Positions 46,525 through 56,340 are shown, numbered from the stretch's first letter. The stretch is 64,000 bases of DNA from Allolobophora icterica (GCA_963556255.1 OY744608.1:5384448-5448447); one strand, 5' to 3'. The notes: generated by a model not told the origin, from the letters alone. Numbers and translations: made by a program.

Positions 46525-47370
46525 ATCATGACTACAATAAGATCCATTATGACTACACTACATTACAATAAGACATTATGATTGCAATATATTACAGTAA
46601 AAGACATTATGATTGAAATGTATTACAGAAAAAGACATTATGATTACAATATATTACAGTAAAAGACATTATGAGTACAATATATTGCAGTAAAAGAAAT
46701 TATGATTGCAATATATTACAGTAGAAGGCATTATGAGTACAAAATATTACAGTAAAAGACATTATGAGTACAATTATATTGCAGTAAAAGACATTATGAT
46801 TGCAATATATTACAGTAAAAGACATTATGATTGCAATATATTACGCAGTGGCGCATAACGTCCAGCCCACGGGCTACATCCAGCCAGCACCGAGTCGTCT
46901 TGTGGTCGGAGGTCCAACAGGTAAAGCCGCTATTTAAGAGCCAGCACTGGCTTCAAGTCTACAGTGAATTGCGCACTGTGCTCATTGGAAAAACAACTAT
47001 CAGTATTGTAGTAATATAGAAAGTATTAGGAGACCCTTTCTAAAAAATTCTTTATGTTTATTTTTATATGTGTTTTACTGCGCACGTCAGCTTCATAAAT
47101 TTTGGCATCCATTCATCTGATCTATATGTATAAGCTGAGTGGAAGGGTTTAAGAAATCGTTTAGTGGCGCTTGGCTGAAAAAGGTTGTGCATCACTTTAT
47201 TACAATAAAAGACATTACGAGTACAATATATTACAGTAAAAGATCTTATGATTGCAATATATTACAGTAAAAGATATTATGATTGCAATATTATCACAGT
47301 AAGACATTATGATTACAATATATTACAGTAAGAGACAATATGATTACAATATATTACAGTAAAAGACCTT
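46525..47370. repeat. 31-bp minisatellite (ATTACAGTAAAAGACATTAT unit)
   Basis: The unit ATTACAGTAAAAGACATTAT plus GATTGCAATAT recurs about nine times at 46550-46845 and about five times at 47200-47375. The two blocks are separated by the element at 46846-47197. The array was continuous before that insertion. Confidence 0.85.
46846..47197. mobile_element. hAT-type element, about 350 bp, inside the minisatellite
   Basis: Termini CAGTGGCGCATAACG and AGTGATGCACAACC are inverted and diverged. The flanking words ATATTACG and TTATTACA agree at 6 of 8, but both derive from the minisatellite so this is weaker support. Sequence outside and inside contrast sharply. Confidence 0.65.
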
Positions 47371-47764
47371 ACGGTTACATTGCGTTGACCTAGATCACGA
47401 TTACGCTATTACAAATTACGTCCTCGTGGGTTCAAACTTCCAGATAAAGATGACCGCAATTTTATTTCCAGGGCCTTATATAGAAATGCATATTAAAGTC
47501 AAGTCCAATTAGTCTCTTGACCCTGTGGTCGCTCATGTTTTGTGAACATGCATTCTCTCTTGTACAGCTTAGACGATTATTAAAATTCTCGCATTAATTT
47601 TGTCACTTGTTGCGTCTATGACAACATTGAATGTCGAATAAACGAATATTGTATTGTAAAGTAAAATACGTTATTAGTACAATAAAAAAAACATTGCGAT
47701 TAGATTCCATAACATTTAGTTACATTGCCTTATCATTGCATTATTACTACAACAAAAATACTAT
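47371..47764. other. No recognisable feature
   Basis: AT-rich; no motif. Confidence 0.35.
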
Positions 47765-47915
47765 GATTATAATGCCGTTAGACTTGATATCTCTCTCCCT
47801 CCTGTCCAGTTCCGCAAACGCCTGAAAATATTTCTCTGTCAGTGAAGACACTGACCCGGGTCGGGAGCGCCTCTGATTCTGAGTAGCGCTATATAAATTC
47901 TCGATTACAAATAAC
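47765..47915 (+). pseudogene. LINE 3' end fragment
   Basis: The words CTCCTGTCCAGTTCCGCAAA, CGCCTGAAAATATTTCTCTG and GTAGCGCTATATAAATTC match the layout of the LINE tail at 33300-33420 (F-R-K-R-L-K, then GCGCTATATAAAT). About 30 codons plus the 3' UTR remain. Confidence 0.55.
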
Positions 47916-48424
47916 AAATGCACCACATTCGATTGCATTGTCTTCTATGATACTATAATTAAAATTGTATTATTTCATTACAATAAAATGCATTGTGGTT
48001 GTATGAATAACATTAAAATTCCATTGAATTGCATTAAAATACATTAAGTTGCATTAAATTACATCCAGTAACATTAAATTACATTGTTCTACCATGCGTT
48101 CAGCATTGCCTTGGCTCAATGTTTCATCGTGGAAGTTGTTTCAATTTATGGAGCGCTATTATCTTTCGAATTGACGTTAGCTGAGGAGGGAGCAAGCGAT
48201 GCTGAACGAGAACAATCGATCGACGTCTTAGAGAAAGGACAATGAATTAATTAATTTAATTAGCCATTAACGTAAAAACTATTGAGCAGTGTTTAACGAT
48301 TGCTTAATTAATTATTCAACTACGTTTTAGGAACCTCTCCAATTCAGGACTCATAAATATAGGGGCCTACATACCTGCGTAAATGCTACATTGTACTATA
48401 CTGTACTTTGTATGAACTCACAGA
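47916..48424. other. AT-rich ATTAAATTACATT stretch, otherwise unassigned
   Basis: Degenerate CATTAAAATTA repeats at about 47990-48085; nothing else seen. Confidence 0.4.
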
Positions 48425-48469
48425 CATACATGCAAGCATATATACATACACACATGAATGAGAACAAAT

Positions 48470-50066
48470 GTCGCTGGAAGCAAAGGGCGTCCCCGAAGGG
48501 ATAGAAATCCCGCTGTTGGGGCACCCGTACGAGACAATTACCAGCATTAACAATGGCTGCACGAATACTGCTCCCTCCTGTGAATCCTAATCGGGTCTAG
48601 CCTGAACTAGATCTATTTTAAACATTCAGGAGGGAGCATCTAGCATAGTGTTCTGACTTAACTATCCTTAACTAAGAAATCTTAACTAAGTAGCTCTGGG
48701 CCCGGGCTCCGGTGTGGTCATCATGTCACAGATGCAACAGGAAGGCGTGTTGGCTTCATTCTAAACAGTAGCAGGATAACCAGATTCTGTTAGGAATGTC
48801 CGTATTCGTTTTTTGAAGTCTAGTCGATTCCTAGCAAGTCTTATATCCAAGGGTATAGATCTCCAGATTTGAGGCCCCGACGATTTAATGCTAAACAGTC
48901 TTGTATTGGTGCGTGCTTTAGCAGTTCGATATAGTGTAGCTCCCCTAGTATTATGTTCATGTACTAGTGATCCGCGGGTGAAGTAGCCTGCGAAGGACCT
49001 AGGTAATAAATTATGTTCGTATCGATAAATGAGGTCCGCAATTTGGAAGATCTTGATTTGCTTTAGGTCCAATAATTTCAGTTGCCTAAAAATGGGGGAA
49101 GCATGGGTAATTGGGTATATCTCCGGGATCCCTCAATCATTCTAACTGCCTTTTTTTGTAAAATTATTAATTTATGAAGACGGGAGTCGTAGTTTGAGGC
49201 CCAGACTAAAGTACAATAATTTAAGTAAGGGAAAATTAGCGAATAATATAGGTTAAGCCTAACTTCTTTGGGTAGCAGATGTGCAACTCTAGATATTATT
49301 CCTATATATTTCGCAATTTTTGAGGAGATATAGTTAATGTGCTCTTTCCAGGTTAAATGCTGGTCTACACATACACCCAGGAATTTAGTAGATTCTACCT
49401 GTGTGATGATCATGCCATCAAGTGTTAAGTGCATGTTTATTGGTTCAGTTTTTCTATGAGATTTAAAAATGATGAAGTTGGTTTTATCGATGTTAAGGGT
49501 GAGTCTGTTGGAGACGAACCACTTACTAACTTGGGCTAGTTCCATATTAACAGTTTCCATTAATGTGATCCAGGATCGGTTTGAGTAAAAAATGTTCGTA
49601 TCATCAGCGAACAGGATAAAGTACAGAGTAGGAGATACATTGGCCAGGTCATTAATATATAACAAAAAAAGGAGTGGCCCGAGATTTGAGCCCTGCGGGA
49701 CTCCATAATTAATACAACCGGGTTCAGAAAGGAGTCCATTAATTAAGACTCTTTGCGTACGATTTTCAAAATAACTTTTGAACCATTTAATTTGATTACC
49801 CCGAATACCGTAATTGAGCAATTTTTTTAATAAGATATCTTGATCTACGGTGTCAAATGCTTTAGCCAAGTCTATAAAAATCCCAACCGAGTATTCGTTA
49901 TTATCAATTGCTTTGGATATCTTGTCTTCCATTTCTAACAATGCCATAAAGGTGGAGTGCCCGGGTTGAAATCCATGTTGAGAAGTGTGGATCATGTTTG
50001 TCCTACTGATATAAGAACTAAATCTATCGTACATGATTTTTTCAAGGTATTTAGCGAAGTACGGGA
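48470..50066 (-). mobile_element. 5'-truncated LINE with one frameshift (RT)
   Basis: The minus strand encodes a jockey/CR1-superfamily reverse transcriptase: LPYFAKYLEKIMYDRF, TSQHGFQPGHST, GIFIDLAKAFDTVDQD, YGVPQGSNLGPLLF and the catalytic FADDTN, then the C-terminal RRYTQLP region. Near 49120 the frame shifts by one base; the protein resumes at about 49100 as ITHASPIFRQLKLLDLKQIK and runs to a stop at 48761, ending FKKRIRTFL. One frameshift in ~440 codons implies a fairly recent death. Both ends abut CATA-type simple sequence (48425-48470 and 50100-50141). The 5' two-thirds of the element is missing. Confidence 0.85.
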
Positions 50067-50099
50067 GGTATGCATGTATATATGCACACATATAAACAT

Positions 50100-50141
50100 A
50101 AATACATACATACATACATACATACATACATACATACAGTA
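50100..50141. repeat. (CATA)n microsatellite
   Basis: About ten tandem units at the 5'-truncated end of the LINE. Confidence 0.93.
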
Positions 50142-50325
50142 GATGTGCATTACGGGCTTTGGCGCAGCACCTCACTATTCTATCAAATTTGTCAGGGGAT
50201 GGTCGCCACCCCCACAATTTTTTGTCCCCACCATCCTGTTAGTAGGGCGCATTTTTATTTTTGGACAACCCGGTTTCGACAACCACAATTCTACATAGAA
50301 ATATAGTGCCAAGATGGGCAAGAAA
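50142..50325. other. Junction region left of the inverted-repeat element
   Basis: From about 50265 the words TTTCGACAACC and CACAATTCTACATAGAAATA resemble the TTCGA-rich, AATTCTACATTCG-containing sequence of the element's loop-proximal repeats, so the element's left border may lie near 50250. No terminal repeat can be tested because the right border is hidden in the gap. Confidence 0.35.
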
Positions 50326-50905
50326 CGAGAAGCAAAACCAAGTCCAAACTCGATATACCAACCAAAGCCAAGACTAGCCCGATATACCAACCAGATCCCA
50401 GACTAGCCAGATGTACCAACCAAAACCAACCAACACTAGCTCGATGTGCCAACCAAAACCAAGAACAAACTCGCCCGATGTACCAACCAAATCCAAGGCC
50501 AAACACGATGTACCAACCAAGGACCAAGACCAAACCCGATATGCCAACCAAATCCAAGACCAACCAAGACCAAGACCAACCCGATGCCCAACCAAATCCA
50601 AGACCACTCCGAAATACCAACCAAAACCAAGACTAGCCCGAAATACCAAAAAAACCAAGACTAGCCCGATGGGCCAACCGAAACAAAGGCCAAACTCGAA
50701 ATACCAACCGAAACAAAGGCCAAACTCGAAATACCAACCAAAACCAAGGCCAAATCCGACGCCCCAGCCAACACCAAGGCCAAAAACCCAAATACCAACC
50801 AAAAACCAAAGACCAGACCCAATACACCAACTTTTCCAATGGATACTCCAGCCCAAACCAAGATCTACACTAGCAGACCAATCCGAGACAAGATCTACAC
50901 CGATA
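50326..50905. repeat. ~30-bp tandem array at the element's outer left side
   Basis: About 16-18 degenerate units of 28-34 bp (ATACCAACCAAAACCAAGAC, then TAGCCCGAT or CAAACTCGAA). Frames on both strands run through it and give Lys/Pro/Gln/Thr- or Gly/Trp/Leu/Val-rich peptides that I consider repeat translations. It could be a subterminal repeat of the element. The mirror copy, if present, is in the gap. Confidence 0.85.
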
Positions 50906-50993
50906 TGCCTGCCCGATGTCTACACCAGTCCCAGCCAATATCTGCACGAGTACAAAGTTTCGCCACAACCCCACTAGGTACCATACGATATTT

Positions 50994-51390
50994 CCAAAAC
51001 TACTCGTCGTCGAAACAACCAATTGAACAAATAGTTGTCGAAGAGAATATAGATATTTCGTTTGTATACTGGTTGTCGGAAACAAACAAAGAGATATAGT
51101 AGTGCAAAGTACAATAGTACAAATTCCAAAACTACTCGCCGTCGAAACAACCAATTGGACAAATAGTTGTGGAAGAGAATATAGATATTTCGTTTGTATG
51201 CCAGTTGTCGGAAACAAAACAAAGAGGCATAGTAGTGCACAGTACAATAGTACAAATTCCAAAACTACTCGTCGTCGAAACAACCAATTGGACAAATAGT
51301 TGTGGAAGAGAATATAGATATTTCGTTGTATGCCAGTTGTTGGAAACAAAACAAAGAGATATAGTAGTGCAAAGTACACACAATAGTACA
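50994..51390. repeat. Three tandem ~133-bp repeats upstream of the rep gene
   Basis: Units start at 50994, 51126 and 51259 (CCAAAACTACTCGTCGTCGA, AATAGTTGTGGAAGAGAATA, GTTGTCGGAAACAAA, AGTGCAAAGTACAATAGTAC). They end immediately before the ATG at 51391. A unit length of 132-133 is not a multiple of three throughout, so the open frame entering from 51169 is probably accidental. Position suggests promoter or regulatory repeats. Confidence 0.85.
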
Positions 51391-54063
51391 ATGGCTGTGC
51401 AAGCAACATTCGAGAGTATAGGTATTCGAACCAAGAAGTCGATATCGCACCACCTATTGGTCGAAAACGCCTACGAGAACAACCTCTTGTCGGACATTTC
51501 CAGAGTCGACTACCTAGCCAAACACAGGGGCAGCACACACCTTCGCCCACTAGACGGCCTTCCAGTATTTGTAGACGATATATATGTTTTTGGCTATCTT
51601 TGCAAGGAGGACATCGTGGAAACCAAAGGACAAATTCTATGTACCACAGGAGATACCGGTTCTGCAAAGAACATTTTGTCTCGCGTTGTACTTGCGGTGC
51701 GCACAGCAATGGGCGAAACAGACGATGGTGCTTGTCGTCGCATACCAACCAACCTCCTCCAAACCATTGCCCTCCACAAAGAAGCCGGAAGCACAATTCG
51801 TGCCACAGTCGCAAGGATCGAAGAAAATACGGACTGTGCAGCCAAAGCCAAATGGCTGGAACTATACGAGGGCAAAGAACCAGTCGGCCTATTTGTGGCA
51901 AAGGTAGATGTTTCCGAGATTCCCATAGAGGAATTGCAAGCGGCACTACCAACATTCGAGAGGCAGCTCCTATCCCACGGCTATGGGCTATATTCTATCG
52001 ACTACACCCAAGACTTCTCGGGTGTCCTCGATCGCAAAACCCTCGTAGAATATCTATGCAGGACACACAACTTTCGAGAGCAAGGCGATTTCTACAGCGC
52101 GATGCGCTACAAAGAAGGACCAACAATTTTGGACAACACCAACAGCGTCGGAAACCATGTCTGCACATGGATCCAAACTACCCCAAATGGTGGCACCACT
52201 CGCACAAAACTCTACAACAAAGTTGTCTCGAATTTCGAGGCGGGAGATGTCCAAGCCACAATTGGGGCCCATCTCTCCGAATATGTAGATTGTCCAAACG
52301 AACATCTTCGCAAAACCTTCCACCACCCAGATGTACAAGAAAGAGGATGCACACGAATCGAGGTATCGCTATACGGATGTTTCGGCGACCAACTCTCTAC
52401 AGACACCGCCAAAACTGTTGTAGACGAGGTACTAGAATTGGTATCTCCGAACAACGATGGACTATTCGTTGTGCAAACCCCGGAACAACAATGGAGGAAC
52501 CTCGCTGCAGGTCTAGATAGATGCCTTGTTTTGGCCAATCGTCCGCAAGGCGAAATCTATGTAGCTTGGTATGCCCATACGAGAACCGGCAGAGTCGCGG
52601 GTATACGAGTCGCTCCAACACAGACTACTATAGACGACGATGGAAAGTGGGAGCGAGCCGTTTCTTGGGCTGCAGGAGATTTCGGATTTCGCGCCTGCCC
52701 CATCTTCCGCATAGACATACTTTCTATCGAACCGGAAAACATCGAGATAGCACCTCTACAATGCTACACCAAGGACCAGGATTCTAGGACAATTCTAGCT
52801 GCTAGCAAAATGCCAATGCAACTACACGAAAGAGCACCAGATCCGGCAATACTTCTTCCAGAAACTCTGCATATTTCGTGGATTTGGAGAAAAAAGAAGA
52901 CCCACTCCATCGGTGTCGAACAGTCCGAATTCGAACTACAGACAGTAGCAACGAGCAGAAAAATCTCTATGCTTTCGAAGGCTGGTAGAGAGGCTCGCTT
53001 GCGGGACATAGAAGACGCTCTATTGGCACACGAATGGCGACAACAAACAGTACATCTTCGAGAGGAACAAGTTCTCCGCGAGAAAGAACAACACCAAAGA
53101 CGAAAGACCGAGTTGGAAGAAATGCGCGCCTTTGTCGAGATGCAGAAGCGAAACAAAGCGCTTTCGATACAAAGATACGAGAAAGTAGTATCTGCCCTAC
53201 AAGGACCAACAAAGAAGGTGTCGAACCTAGCAAAAGCCGAGACATGGTGCTGCCAAGTTCTCGGATATATTTGTCCAAACAAGAACTACAAAACTTTCCC
53301 AACCCGCCAGACCGCCGAAGGTATTCGAGTTGTTCTAGCACCTCGCGAACCCGCAGCACACGACGACGAGGGGGAGCCAATAGTTGTATGGGCCACCAAA
53401 AGTCTATCGAAGATTCTCGAAGGATGTGCCGACGACTTCCAAATAGAGATGGCGAAAAACAAAAACATATGCTACCTGCCCGAAAACAAGGAGTGCAGAC
53501 TGTATATCGATATTCTACCACAGAAGTCGTTTCTACCCACTGCAACAAGAGAAGACGAAGAATTCTATAGAACACCCACCACCATATTCTGGAATCCGAT
53601 TGTAGTGGTTGTGGCACCAACGCCTGGAAAAAAGAAGGTTTTGCAAGAACTAGCCGACAAAACCCAGGAGTTCTGCAGCCAAATAGCAAAGCAAGAACTG
53701 GAAGAAGCCAAGACTCGTATGTTTGTCGCCCCATCCCCAATCGCAAAAGACTGCGCCAGGACAATCGACTTGGAAGAAGGAGAGTATGGCTGCCGACAAT
53801 ACGCACTAGCAATGTTTCGTGGGACACCTCGAATAGTACTATTTCTCTACTCTATTGGCCAAGAAGCAGAAAAATACTGCACGGAAATACCAGTCTATGG
53901 TTTCTTCCTACAAGCCGAACTCGAGAGACTTGGTGGTGCAAAAGCACTAGCAGAAGCCCGCGCCCCAATTCGATGCCATCTTGGGAAAGAGAGGACGACA
54001 CCACAGAAAAGGAAGGATCGTCTAGCCACAGTTGCCATCGTACTACACACAGACCAAGAATAG
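51391..54063 (+). CDS. Large Rep-like protein, ~890 aa (left arm, complete)
   Basis: An intact 890-codon frame. I chose the ATG at 51391 because upstream in-frame codons lie in the 133-bp repeats. No family is certain. Three landmarks occur in the order seen in Rep_trans-type rolling-circle initiators (pT181 RepC class, a degenerate relative of HUH nucleases): SIDYTQDFSG with D204 and D208, a TKLYNK motif with Y275 and K277, and TRIEVSLYG with R322 and E324. By analogy, the acidic pair would bind metal and Y275 would be the candidate nucleophile; this is inference. Residues ~534-594 are a charged, probably coiled-coil stretch (EEQVLREKEQHQRRKTELEE). The C-terminal ~290 residues match nothing I know. 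No HUH motif, convincing Walker A, signal peptide or membrane segment is seen. Its stop lies 32 bases from the stop of the converging small-ORF cluster. The likely role is replication or mobilisation of the element. Confidence 0.6.
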   Translation: MAVQATFESIGIRTKKSISHHLLVENAYENNLLSDISRVDYLAKHRGSTHLRPLDGLPVFVDDIYVFGYLCKEDIVETKGQILCTTGDTGSAKNILSRVVLAVRTAMGETDDGACRRIPTNLLQTIALHKEAGSTIRATVARIEENTDCAAKAKWLELYEGKEPVGLFVAKVDVSEIPIEELQAALPTFERQLLSHGYGLYSIDYTQDFSGVLDRKTLVEYLCRTHNFREQGDFYSAMRYKEGPTILDNTNSVGNHVCTWIQTTPNGGTTRTKLYNKVVSNFEAGDVQATIGAHLSEYVDCPNEHLRKTFHHPDVQERGCTRIEVSLYGCFGDQLSTDTAKTVVDEVLELVSPNNDGLFVVQTPEQQWRNLAAGLDRCLVLANRPQGEIYVAWYAHTRTGRVAGIRVAPTQTTIDDDGKWERAVSWAAGDFGFRACPIFRIDILSIEPENIEIAPLQCYTKDQDSRTILAASKMPMQLHERAPDPAILLPETLHISWIWRKKKTHSIGVEQSEFELQTVATSRKISMLSKAGREARLRDIEDALLAHEWRQQTVHLREEQVLREKEQHQRRKTELEEMRAFVEMQKRNKALSIQRYEKVVSALQGPTKKVSNLAKAETWCCQVLGYICPNKNYKTFPTRQTAEGIRVVLAPREPAAHDDEGEPIVVWATKSLSKILEGCADDFQIEMAKNKNICYLPENKECRLYIDILPQKSFLPTATREDEEFYRTPTTIFWNPIVVVVAPTPGKKKVLQELADKTQEFCSQIAKQELEEAKTRMFVAPSPIAKDCARTIDLEEGEYGCRQYALAMFRGTPRIVLFLYSIGQEAEKYCTEIPVYGFFLQAELERLGGAKALAEARAPIRCHLGKERTTPQKRKDRLATVAIVLHTDQE

Positions 54064-54094
54064 ACGCCCCACAAATGGGTTGTATCGCAAACGC

Positions 54095-54574
54095 CTATTG
54101 TACAACCACAACTCCCTGCTCGATGCAGAATACGGCACAACTATTCCAACCAACTACATAGAGTCCACCAAGTCTCCAATCCAACCACTCTCGTGCCGTA
54201 TCCGCAGAGATGTGTCCTACAATTTTCCCACCCAACTCTGGATCCAACTTTGCAACAAGAGAATCCAACTCCTTTCGACTATTCCACTCTTTTCGACAAG
54301 AGCTACTATCGTACATCTCCCTCCTTTTTCGGAACTCGTTTGGCGGAAAATGCAGCATACGGCCACATGGGAATCTTCGCAGGTCCATAGTTGTGGAATA
54401 TCTCCTATTCCAAATAGATATACTTCTACAAGTGGGAGGAAAAAGAGATCGCTTGGCCACAATCGTCGCAGGTCCACAAAAAACTAGAAGGCAACGAGCC
54501 CTTCTCGAATACAAAACAAATATCCACGATGCCAACCAACAACATAGAGCTCTCCAAATTTCCACCCACACCAA
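54095..54574 (-). CDS. Small-ORF family member D (left arm)
   Basis: A hypothetical protein of up to 159 codons; the family-like part is the last ~100 (from about 54400). It contains LHFPPNEF, SSCRKEWNSRKELDSL, LGGKIVGHISADTAREW, LYVVGWNS and FCIEQG. Compared with the paralogues, a small length difference (5 bases) just upstream shifts the N-terminal FGIGD-type segment into another frame (54217-54477 frame: VYLFGIGDIPQLW), so this copy may be frame-broken or begin internally. It converges on rep with a 31-base gap. Function unknown. Confidence 0.5.
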   Translation of the reverse strand: MVWVEIWRALCCWLASWIFVLYSRRARCLLVFCGPATIVAKRSLFPPTCRSISIWNRRYSTTMDLRRFPCGRMLHFPPNEFRKRREMYDSSSCRKEWNSRKELDSLVAKLDPELGGKIVGHISADTAREWLDWRLGGLYVVGWNSCAVFCIEQGVVVVQ

Positions 54575-54882
54575 TATTGTGCGGTCTCCGCGGAGATATG
54601 TCCCACAATCTGTCCCAACGAAGCTACACCCAATTCGGCAACGAATCTACGAATATCTTGCCGATCCAACCACTCCTTTCGAATGGTAGATTTCTCGTGC
54701 TTTTCGAAACTCGTTGTAGTTCCATATTTTTTATCTCCCAAAAACCATAGACGAGAGTGGTAGAAACATATACACAGCAAAACCAAATCGACAAAAAGGA
54801 TTGCAAACACCACCAACAACAACTCCCTATTCGATGTAGAATACAACACAACCAAAGCAAACAGCCCACCAACGAAAACCAT
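54484..54882 (-). CDS. Small-ORF family member C (left arm)
   Basis: 132 codons, the best-looking member. A hydrophobic N-terminal stretch (LFALVVLYS, LLLVVFAILFVDLVLLC) could be a membrane segment or an upstream artefact. The family part is WFLGDKKYG, RKEWLDRQDIRRFVAEL, LGQIVGHISAETAQYW, GELYVVGWHRG and FCIREGLVAF. It overlaps member D at its 3' end. Function unknown; the charged-helix, GHIS-x-ETA-x-x-W and LYVV core is shared by all four copies. Confidence 0.55.
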   Translation of the reverse strand: MVFVGGLFALVVLYSTSNRELLLVVFAILFVDLVLLCICFYHSRLWFLGDKKYGTTTSFEKHEKSTIRKEWLDRQDIRRFVAELGVASLGQIVGHISAETAQYWCGWKFGELYVVGWHRGYLFCIREGLVAF

Positions 54883-55143
54883 TGTTCGAAAGATCTATAC
54901 CACAAACTCTACAGGGAATGTCTGTTCGAAAGCAGGAAGATACGACACACACAAGCAACCATTCGAAGCTTTTCCCCACAAAATCGGAGTATACGAGCGC
55001 CCCACCTCTACATGCATTCTCTACAACGAACCAGAAACATTCTAGGCCGGAAAACACCAACAAATAGGACCAACTATACGAGATATCTCCAGAGGACAAA
55101 ACCACCACCAAAACCAACCCAACCACTCTTGTGCGGTTTCTTC

Positions 55144-55692
55144 CTAGATATGGCCGAAGATTTCCATCGCAGCCTCGAAGTTCTGTCTCGCAGCGAAAGA
55201 TCGCAGTTCTTCTCGACAATTCCACTCCCTTCGACAAGAGCTTCTTTCGTAGGCATCCCGACTTTCCCAAAACTCGTGGGGTGGGAAAAATACCACATAC
55301 GACCATACTGGTATTTCTGCAGCTCCATACTTGTCTCCTATTCCAAAGATGTGTATTTCTCCAGGTGGAGCAGAACAAAAAAAATCGCAAGAGAAAATCG
55401 GATACAGATACTTCGCATCGAATATTCGAGAACATATGGCCCCGAGAATTCCACATGCGGAAACATCTTCTATAGGCCTATTCGCGAGTTCCACAATCGG
55501 ATCCGAGAATTCCACATGTGGAAACATCTCGCATAGCGAACGCCCATCCCCAATTCGATATCGCGGGACAGAACGAGAAGGATTGCTCCACGAGCGGACA
55601 ACTAGCCGGCCACAAGTCCATCTCGGATACAGAATACGAAAACCCGATGCCAAACAACCACAAAGAGTTCTCCCAACTTCCCGTCTACCCAC
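55144..55692 (-). pseudogene. Small-ORF family member B, with in-frame TAG (left arm)
   Basis: The reading frame carries GEIHIFGIGD, VVFFPPHEFWESRDAYE, SSCRREWNCREELRSFAA and MEIFGHI, then TAG, then EETAQEWLGW in the same frame. The stop stands at the Ser codon of the conserved GHIS-x-ETA core. After it the similarity soon fades. The N-terminal half of the 182-codon frame overlaps member A and a repeat segment and is probably not coding. Either a decayed copy or one read through. Confidence 0.5.
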
Positions 55693-55940
55693 TCTTGTGT
55701 CGTTTCCACAGAGATATGCCCCACGATCTCGCCCAACGATTGTATATCCAACTTTGCAGCGAAAGATCGAAGTTCTTCCCGATTTTCCACTCTTTTTCTA
55801 CTGGACCCACTATCGTAGATATCTCGTGCTTTTTCGAAATTCGTCGAAGGGAAACGATGGAGGACGCCCGTTTTGGAATATTTGCAGTTCCATTCCATCG
55901 AACTTTGCAGCATACAACTATATTCCAAACAACCAGCCAA
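55602..55940 (-). CDS. Small-ORF family member A (left arm)
   Basis: 112 codons with FPSTNFEKARDIYD, ENREELRSFAAKLD, LGEIVGHISVETTQEW, GELFVVVWHRV and FCIRDGLVAG. It is the member closest to the loop-proximal repeats. Alternative Met codons lie at residues 10 and 15. Function unknown. Confidence 0.52.
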   Translation of the reverse strand: MAGCLEYSCMLQSSMEWNCKYSKTGVLHRFPSTNFEKARDIYDSGSSRKRVENREELRSFAAKLDIQSLGEIVGHISVETTQEWVDGKLGELFVVVWHRVFVFCIRDGLVAG

Positions 55941-55943
55941 GTT

Positions 55944-56340
55944 CTACACAGGTATTCGAGATTTGCGAGTTCTATTTTTCGAAAAAATCTCGCACATTTG
56001 CGATTTCCACATGCAAAACATCTAGAATATTTGCGAGTTCCATATTCGAATACATGTCTACGAATTCCATATTTGGTACATGCCGCGAGTTCCACCTAGA
56101 ATATTCGCAATTCTACATTCGAAACATTTTGTAGATTTTGCGAAAACATCTAGTAGATTTTGCGAAAACAACTTGTAGATTTTGCGAAAAACATATCGCA
56201 TATATGCATTTCCACATTCGAAAAAATCTAGCATACATGCGGAAAAAATCTCGCATATTCGCGAGTTCCACATTCGAAAAAACATTTCGTATATATCGGG
56301 TTGCCCATTGGCCGGGCACCTGCTATAGACCATTCTTCGA
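55944..56340. repeat. Iteron-like direct-repeat field (left)
   Basis: Mirror of 56614-57010: recurring CGAGTTCCACATTCGAAAAA, ATCTCGCATATTCGCGAGTT, and three ~23-bp repeats of TAGATTTTGCGAAAACA. A smaller outlier group (GAATTCCACATGTGGAAACA) lies at about 55457-55535. The two sit beside the loop, where a replication origin of a Rep-driven element would be expected. Confidence 0.7.

Noticed and set aside
50326..50905. CRISPR-like array of ~30-bp repeats
   Set aside because: Units are degenerate and contiguous with no unique spacers, and the setting is eukaryotic; a tandem array is the simpler reading.
51169..51390. Upstream extension of the rep frame by 74 codons
   Set aside because: It is entirely within 132-133-bp tandem repeats whose length breaks frame between units; the ATG at 51391 starts the non-repetitive protein.
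51640..51680. Walker A (P-loop) in the Rep-like protein, GDTGSAKN
   Set aside because: The invariant Gly before Lys and the Ser/Thr after it are missing, and no Walker B or helicase motifs follow.
51391..54063. Canonical HUH nuclease (Replitron, Helitron or ssDNA-virus type Rep)
   Set aside because: I find no His-hydrophobic-His motif in a suitable position; the Rep_trans-like layout fits better.
54757..56134. Plus-strand frames of 259 and 267 codons in the left arm (and mirrors)
   Set aside because: They lie opposite the small-ORF family in shifted phases and across the iteron-like repeats; the protein words conserved between copies are on the other strand.
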